Of a stretch of 11,414 nt of DNA, positions 7,165 through 11,414 are shown in pieces; the stretch's first letter is position 1; the number at the start of each line of letters is the position of its first letter. The notes under the pieces were generated by a model. It did no database searches and had not been told where the DNA came from. It worked only from the letters and a program-made list of their open reading frames with translations. The translations under genes and the position numbers were made by a program. Origin of the DNA: Clostridia bacterium (GTDB lineage: Bacteria; Bacillota; Clostridia; TANB77; CAG-508); the NCBI GenBank assembly GCA_900753165.1, contig CAADYC010000046.1, forward strand, positions 1-11,414, written 5' to 3'.

Positions 7165-7869
7165 ATGTTAAAAAATAAGCAAAAACTAATAATAAAATTA
7201 GTTACAATAACAATACTTTTAATATCATTAATTTCAGTAATAGCAATTTATAAAAATCAAAAAGAAAATACAACAATAGAAACATTATCAAAATATGGTT
7301 CTAGAGGATCAGAAGTAACACAAATACAAACAAAATTAAAAAGATGGGGATATTATTCAGGAAGTGTGGATGGTATTTATGGAACACAAACTGTAAATGC
7401 AGTAAAATATTTTCAAAGAAAAAATGGATTAACAGCAGATGGAATAGCTGGCCCAGCAACATTAAAGGCAATGGGAATAATGACATCATCAAGTACAAGT
7501 AGTTCATCATCTAGTTATAATAGTAATTTGAATTTGTTAGCAAGAGTTATTTATGGAGAATCAAGAGGAGAACCATATACAGGACAAGTAGCTGTTGGAG
7601 CTGTTGTAATGAATAGAATAAAAAGTAGTTCATTTCCAAATACATTATCAGGAGTTGTTTATCAATCAGGAGCTTTTGATGCTGTAAAAGATGGACAGGT
7701 TAATTTAACTCCAAATTCTACAGCAATAAAAGCAGCACAAGATGCAATGAATGGATGGGACCCAAGTTATGGAGCAATTTATTATTTCAATCCATCAACA
7801 GCAACTAACAAATGGATTTGGTCAAGACCGATGACAGTAACGATTGGAAAACACAGATTTTGCAAATAG
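7165..7869 (+). CDS. sleB: spore cortex-lytic enzyme SleB
   Basis: SleB is a lytic transglycosylase that depolymerises cortex peptidoglycan, recognised by its muramic-lactam, during germination. The 234 residues show a basic N-terminus with one hydrophobic segment (about 9-28; signal or anchor), then a peptidoglycan-binding domain (about 42-104, with GSRGSEVTQIQTKLKRWGYY and DGIAGPATLKAMGI). A serine linker (108-117) and the hydrolase domain follow (about 121-234). The latter has the hallmark ARVIYGESRGEPYTGQVAVG, in which Glu132 is the expected catalytic acid, and the typical ending IGKHRFCK. It is shorter than Bacillus SleB (about 305). AGGTGG (7153-7158) lies 6 nt before ATG 7165. The usual partner gene ypeB is not downstream; an unrelated gene with its own promoter follows. 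Only the hairpin at 7941-7980 could terminate its transcript. Confidence 0.9.
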   Translation: MLKNKQKLIIKLVTITILLISLISVIAIYKNQKENTTIETLSKYGSRGSEVTQIQTKLKRWGYYSGSVDGIYGTQTVNAVKYFQRKNGLTADGIAGPATLKAMGIMTSSSTSSSSSSYNSNLNLLARVIYGESRGEPYTGQVAVGAVVMNRIKSSSFPNTLSGVVYQSGAFDAVKDGQVNLTPNSTAIKAAQDAMNGWDPSYGAIYYFNPSTATNKWIWSRPMTVTIGKHRFCK

Positions 7870-7889
7870 AAATAATGGCAAAATTAGTA

Positions 7890-7918
7890 TTGATGTTTTA
7901 TGCGAAAGATGTTATAAT
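7890..7918 (+). promoter_or_regulatory. strong sigma-A-type promoter for the unknown 215-aa gene
   Basis: TTGATG (7890-7895), exactly 17 nt, TATAAT (7913-7918), with an extended -10 TGT (7910-7912). The predicted start is near 7925, so the leader begins right at the first helix strand (7929) and runs about 110 nt to the ATG. Confidence 0.75.
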
Positions 7919-7925
7919 GTAAACT

Positions 7926-8030
7926 GAAAAAGGTATAAAAGCCTTTCGAATTAATTTCGGAGGGCAAATTTTATTTTTTTGACCTCCGAAGTTAGCAACT
8001 AATAATAGCCAATATAAACAAGGAGGAAAG
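7926..8030 (+). promoter_or_regulatory. structured leader with mutually exclusive helices, candidate attenuator
   Basis: Five strands pair in sequence. Strand 1 AAAGGT (7929-7934) pairs with strand 2 GCCTTT (7941-7946). Strand 2 extended, GCCTTTCGAA (7941-7950), pairs with strand 3 TTCGGAGGGC (7956-7965). Strand 3 also pairs with strand 4 CCTCCGAA (7983-7990), and with flanking bases that helix reaches 13 bp (7951-7963 with 7983-7995). CCTCC in strand 4 (7983-7987) can also pair with GGAGG of the ribosome binding site (8022-8026). Helix 2:3 is followed by a T-run (7969-7980), the layout of an intrinsic terminator. Pairings were worked out by hand, without energy calculation. No named riboswitch or T-box signature was recognised. 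Confidence 0.5.
7941..7980 (+). terminator. leader terminator hairpin (attenuator) or end of sleB
   Basis: A continuous 10-bp stem (7941-7950 with 7956-7965, including two G.U pairs) with a 5-nt loop, then AAA and TTTTATTTTTTT (7969-7980). It lies downstream of the promoter at 7890-7918, so transcripts of the next gene must cross it. It may also stop read-through from sleB. Confidence 0.55.
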
Positions 8031-8034
8031 TCAC

Positions 8035-8682
8035 ATGGGTAAGGCCGTATTGTTAAGATGGAGAACAAAAGGAAAGGAATTCTGCAAAGTTATTCATCGG
8101 GATGATTTGCATAGGAAGTTTTTAGATGCGTCGGAAAAAGGCGTATATTTTATTAAACTAGAAGACTTCAATGAAATTATCAAAAATGCAGAAAGTCTTT
8201 ACTGGGATTCAGATAATGTTAAAAATTTGAAGATACCAGTGGTGTTAGAATACTGGTATGCTGATGGAAATACCAGTCAGTATACAGTAGAACCAGAAGA
8301 AATGCATTCTGATGAAGTTAGAAAAGTACTTGAAAAGGTTCTTTTTGAAAGATCAGAAGATGCTAGGAAAAAAGAAATTCCGGAGAATATTCAAATTTCT
8401 TGGAAGTTAAATGGCAGCAAAAAGAAAAAAGAAGTAAATAGGAAAGAGGTATTGGACATTTTTAGTCCGTATATCTACACGGATGCTATGAACAATGGAA
8501 TTGCCAAGAGAATAATGGCGATTATTCCATACAGTTTAGGCTGGTATATTGCTTGGGATAATGATGCAGAGATAAATTCACTGTTCTATGAATTTGGTGA
8601 AATAGGTTTTAAAAGGAGTATTTCTATTCCAGGAATTCATCGGAAAATTTGGGGTGAACTCAAAAAATTATGTGACATGTAA
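8035..8682 (+). CDS. hypothetical protein, 215 aa, unrecognised
   Basis: I do not recognise this protein. It appears soluble: no signal peptide or membrane segment. It is rich in aromatic residues (WYADG around 74-78, then YWD, SLGWYIAWDNDAEIN in the C-terminal third) with a lysine-rich patch (GSKKKKEVNRKE) in the middle, suggesting two folded halves joined by a basic linker. The start ATG 8035 has a near-perfect AGGAGG (8021-8026) 8 nt upstream. Base and codon use differ from every neighbour: AGG, CGG, GGC, ATC, CTC and many AAG codons occur here, while the surrounding genes use AGA, GGA, ATA and AAA almost exclusively. The gene has its own promoter, a structured leader and its own terminator, so it behaves as a monocistronic cassette, probably acquired by transfer. 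Function cannot be assigned. Confidence 0.8.
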   Translation: MGKAVLLRWRTKGKEFCKVIHRDDLHRKFLDASEKGVYFIKLEDFNEIIKNAESLYWDSDNVKNLKIPVVLEYWYADGNTSQYTVEPEEMHSDEVRKVLEKVLFERSEDARKKEIPENIQISWKLNGSKKKKEVNRKEVLDIFSPYIYTDAMNNGIAKRIMAIIPYSLGWYIAWDNDAEINSLFYEFGEIGFKRSISIPGIHRKIWGELKKLCDM

Positions 8683-8690
8683 AAACAAGG

Positions 8691-8721
8691 GCTTGGTACT
8701 TTATTTGTGCCAAGCTTTTTT
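8691..8721 (+). terminator. Rho-independent terminator after the 215-aa gene
   Basis: GCTTGGTAC (8691-8699) pairs with GTGCCAAGC (8707-8715; one T.G pair) around a 7-nt loop, followed by TTTTTT (8716-8721). Outer bases AACAAG and CTTGTT can extend the stem past the T-run. It begins 8 nt after the stop codon. Confidence 0.9.
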
Positions 8722-8744
8722 CTTGTTGCATATTTACAATTTGT

Positions 8745-8773
8745 TTGACTTTAATGCAAAAAGATAATATAAT
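8745..8773 (+). promoter_or_regulatory. strong sigma-A-type promoter for dnaE
   Basis: TTGACT (8745-8750), 17-nt spacer, perfect TATAAT (8768-8773). Transcription would start near 8780, giving a leader of about 79 nt. It directly follows the terminator of the preceding gene, so dnaE heads its own unit. Confidence 0.8.
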
Positions 8774-8783
8774 ACAAAAAAAT

Positions 8784-8823
8784 GTCCATTTGGGACGGTT
8801 TTGTTTGGGATATTTTCCAAATG
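8784..8823 (+). promoter_or_regulatory. repeat/hairpin in the dnaE leader
   Basis: TTTGGGA occurs twice (8789-8795 and 8804-8810). Either copy can pair with the single CCAAA at 8817-8821: CATTTGG (8787-8793) with CCAAATG (8817-8823), or TTTGG (8804-8808) with CCAAA. A small GTCC/GGAC hairpin (8784-8787, 8793-8796) competes with the first. No T-run follows. It may be a leader structure or repeat debris. Confidence 0.3.
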
Positions 8824-8858
8824 TATACCAAAAATGGAGAAAGGAGAAAAAATAGGAA

Positions 8859-11414
8859 ATGTCAAAATTTGTACACTTACACATACATAGTGAATTTAGT
8901 CTATTAGACGGAGCAAATAGAATAAAAGATTTACCAGTAAGAGCAAAAGAATTAGGAATGGACTCAATAGCAATAACAGACCATGGAGTAATGTTTGGAG
9001 CCATTGACTTTTATAAAGCATGTAAAAAAGAAGGCGTAAAACCAATAATAGGATGTGAAGTATATGTTGCACCACGTTCAAGATTACAAAAAGAACCAGG
9101 AATTGACAACCATTACTATCACTTAATTTTACTTGCAAAAAATAATGAAGGATATAAAAATTTAAGTAAATTAGTTTCATTAAGTTTTGTTGATGGATAT
9201 TATTATAAACCTCGTATAGACAGAGAAATATTAGATAAATATCATGAAGGTTTAATATGCCTAAGTGCATGTCTTGCGGGAGAAGTAAATCAGGCTTTAT
9301 TAACAAACCAAACTGAAAAAGCTGAAAAAATTGCTTTATGGCATAAAAAAGTTTTTGGTGATGATTATTATATAGAAATTCAAAACAATGGACTAAGAGA
9401 ACAAGTTTTGGCAAATCAAAAATTGGTTCAATTAGCAAGAAAACTTGATATTCCTTTAGTTGCAACAAATGATGCACATTATCTAAAAAGAGAAGATGCA
9501 TATAATCACGAAGTTTTGTTATGTATTCAAACTGGAAAAAGAATGAGCGACGAAGACAGAATGAAATTTGACACAGACGAATTATATGTAAAATCACCAG
9601 AAGAGATGTCAGAATATTTTAAAGCATTTCCAGATGCAATTGAAAATACTGTAAAAATAGCAGAACAATGTAATGTTGAATTTGAATTTGGACATACAAT
9701 ATTGCCAAACTATGATGTACCACCGGAATATCCTACACATTATGACTTCTTAAAAGAATTATGTGATAAAGGTCTAGAAAAAAGATACGGAAAAAATCTA
9801 TCAGAAGAAATACAAAAAAGAGCGGAATATGAATTAGGAATAATCAAAAAAATGGGATATGTTGATTATTACCTAATAGTATGGGATTTTATACATTATG
9901 CAAAAACAAATGGAATACCAGTTGGCCCAGGAAGAGGTTCAGGTGCAGGTTCTATTTTGGCATATGCAATTGAAATAACAGATATTGACCCAATAAAATA
10001 TGGATTACTATTTGAAAGATTTTTGAACCCAGAAAGAATTAGTATGCCCGATTTTGATGTTGACTTTTCAGATGAAAGAAGACAAGAAGTTATAGATTAT
10101 GTTGCAAGAAAATATGGACATGACCATGTATCACAAATAATCACATTTGGAACAATGGCTGCAAAAATGGTAATAAGAGATGTGGCAAGAGTTTTAGACT
10201 ATCCATATGCAGAAGCAGATGCATTGGCAAAAATGATTCCAAATGAAATTCATATAACAATAAAAAAAGCCTTAGAGCAAAACAAAGAATTAAGAGATAG
10301 ATATGAAACAGATGAGCAAACTAAAAAAATATTAGACATAGCAATGGGACTTGAAGGAATGCCAAGACAGGCATCAACACACGCATGTGGAGTTGTTATA
10401 ACAAAAGACCCAGTAGATACATATGTTCCACTTTATGTAAGAGATGGACAAATAAACACTCAATACATAATGACAACACTTGAAGAATTAGGACTTTTAA
10501 AAATGGACTTTTTGGGATTAAGAAACTTGACAGTTATTCAAAATACAATCGATATGGTTAAAGAAAATCATGGAATTGATGTAGAATTTGACCATGATAT
10601 GTCAGACCCAAAAGTATACAAATTATGGCAAGACGGAAACACATCAGGGATATTTCAATTTGAATCACAAGGTATGACAAACTTTATGAAAGAATTGAAA
10701 CCAGACTGCTTGGAAGATTTAATAGCAGGTGTTTCTTTATATAGACCGGGGCCTATGGACCAAATACCAAGATACATCAGAGGAAAACAGAATCCGGGAC
10801 ACAATGAATACACACATCCAAGCCTAGAACCAATATTAAACGTAACATATGGATGTATGGTTTATCAAGAGCAAGTTATGCAAATAGTTAGAGATTTAGC
10901 AGGATATTCATTGGGAAGAGCGGACTTAGTTCGTAGAGCCATGGGTAAGAAAAAACTTGATGTAATGGCAAAAGAAAGAGAAGTATTTATACATGGACAA
11001 GTTGATGAAGATGGAAATGTAGTTGTACCAGGATGTGTAAGAAATGGAATAGATGAAGTTTCTGCAAATAAAATATTTGATGAGATGGCAGAATTTGCAA
11101 AATATGCATTTAACAAATCACATGCTGCATGCTATGCAGTTGTATCATATAGAACAGCATATTTAAAAGCATATTATCCAGCAGAATTTATGGCTGCAAC
11201 TTTAAATAGTTATTTAGGAAATTTAGACAAAGCACCTCAATATATTGACGAGTGCAAAAGACTTGGAATTCAAATTTTAAAACCTGATATAAATAAAAGT
11301 TTTGAAAAATTTACAGTTGAAGTTAACAATTCAGAAGCGGTTGGAAAAATTCGTTTTGGACTTGGAGCAATAAAAAATGTAGGAACGGTTCCAGTTGAAA
11401 ACATTGTGGCAGAA
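8859..11414 (+). CDS. dnaE: DNA polymerase III subunit alpha (partial, 3' end outside window)
   Basis: The C-family replicative polymerase; in Firmicutes DnaE acts at the replisome alongside PolC. The 852 codons present cover most of a protein of about 1,150 residues. The PHP domain (1 to about 280) keeps a full metal-ligand set: HLHIHSE (6-12), Asp17, His42 in ITDHG, Glu67 in GCEVYV, His88, Cys138, and Asp205 and His207 in TNDAHY. The palm carries GPGRGSGAGS (356-365), PDFDVDF with catalytic Asp400 and Asp402, and KMDFLGLR with Asp550. The fingers show YRPGPMDQIPRYIRGK, GCMVYQEQVMQI and FNKSHAACYAVVSYRTAYLK. The missing part should hold the helix-hairpin-helix, OB-fold and C-terminal domains. 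ATG 8859 gives the standard SKFVHLHIHSE start, with AAAGGAG (8840-8846) 12 nt upstream. Confidence 0.97.
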   Translation, partial: MSKFVHLHIHSEFSLLDGANRIKDLPVRAKELGMDSIAITDHGVMFGAIDFYKACKKEGVKPIIGCEVYVAPRSRLQKEPGIDNHYYHLILLAKNNEGYKNLSKLVSLSFVDGYYYKPRIDREILDKYHEGLICLSACLAGEVNQALLTNQTEKAEKIALWHKKVFGDDYYIEIQNNGLREQVLANQKLVQLARKLDIPLVATNDAHYLKREDAYNHEVLLCIQTGKRMSDEDRMKFDTDELYVKSPEEMSEYFKAFPDAIENTVKIAEQCNVEFEFGHTILPNYDVPPEYPTHYDFLKELCDKGLEKRYGKNLSEEIQKRAEYELGIIKKMGYVDYYLIVWDFIHYAKTNGIPVGPGRGSGAGSILAYAIEITDIDPIKYGLLFERFLNPERISMPDFDVDFSDERRQEVIDYVARKYGHDHVSQIITFGTMAAKMVIRDVARVLDYPYAEADALAKMIPNEIHITIKKALEQNKELRDRYETDEQTKKILDIAMGLEGMPRQASTHACGVVITKDPVDTYVPLYVRDGQINTQYIMTTLEELGLLKMDFLGLRNLTVIQNTIDMVKENHGIDVEFDHDMSDPKVYKLWQDGNTSGIFQFESQGMTNFMKELKPDCLEDLIAGVSLYRPGPMDQIPRYIRGKQNPGHNEYTHPSLEPILNVTYGCMVYQEQVMQIVRDLAGYSLGRADLVRRAMGKKKLDVMAKEREVFIHGQVDEDGNVVVPGCVRNGIDEVSANKIFDEMAEFAKYAFNKSHAACYAVVSYRTAYLKAYYPAEFMAATLNSYLGNLDKAPQYIDECKRLGIQILKPDINKSFEKFTVEVNNSEAVGKIRFGLGAIKNVGTVPVENIVAE

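Noticed and set aside
8896..9597. Long open frame on the - strand opposite dnaE
   Set aside because: Leucine- and histidine-rich shadow of the A/T-rich dnaE codons; the + strand carries an unmistakable PHP domain and the - frame has no ribosome binding site or family pattern.

Overview
The window looks like the chromosome of a low-GC, spore-forming Clostridia-type Firmicute. Evidence: very A/T-rich coding with AGA, ATA and TTA codons dominant, AGGAGG-type ribosome binding sites, a SleB cortex-lytic enzyme, and a Clostridium-type YvcK with an N-terminal membrane anchor. It is probably an uncultured gut-type lineage, but I cannot name a species. All genes lie on the + strand.

Layout. 1-157: end of an upstream transcription unit, with a strong terminator at 108-157. 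158-432: very A/T-rich DNA without a gene. 387-797: a small unit with its own promoter, the two ends of a collapsed DUF4160 gene (433-487), an intact DUF2442 gene (505-738) and a terminator. 799-1833: promoter and murB (peptidoglycan precursor synthesis). 1838-1920: an inverted-repeat leader element. 1940-6783: yvcK (cell wall/central carbon factor), a GH133 glycogen-debranching enzyme gene and holA (clamp-loader delta subunit), with short gaps and no terminators between them, so probably co-transcribed. 6823-7026: a 204-bp gene-free palindrome resembling a MITE, with perfect 34-bp terminal arms. 7165-7869: sleB. 7890-8721: a self-contained cassette of strong promoter, structured leader, unrecognised 215-aa gene and terminator, with codon use unlike its neighbours. 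8745-11414: strong promoter, short leader and dnaE, cut by the window edge after 852 codons.

The backbone genes are housekeeping: cell wall (murB, yvcK), glycogen (GH133), replication (holA, dnaE) and germination (sleB). The most interesting parts lie between and inside them. (1) The leader at 7926-8034 can fold into four mutually exclusive helices covering an intrinsic terminator and an anti-Shine-Dalgarno sequence, which suggests an undescribed attenuator or riboswitch-like switch controlling an unknown gene. (2) The DUF4160 gene has been reduced to its first 11 codons and last 5 codons beside an intact DUF2442 partner. (3) The palindromic element follows holA. (4) YvcK has lost the family's usual N-terminal ligand motifs but keeps its C-terminal ones. 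These readings come from the sequence by eye; no database search or folding program was run.
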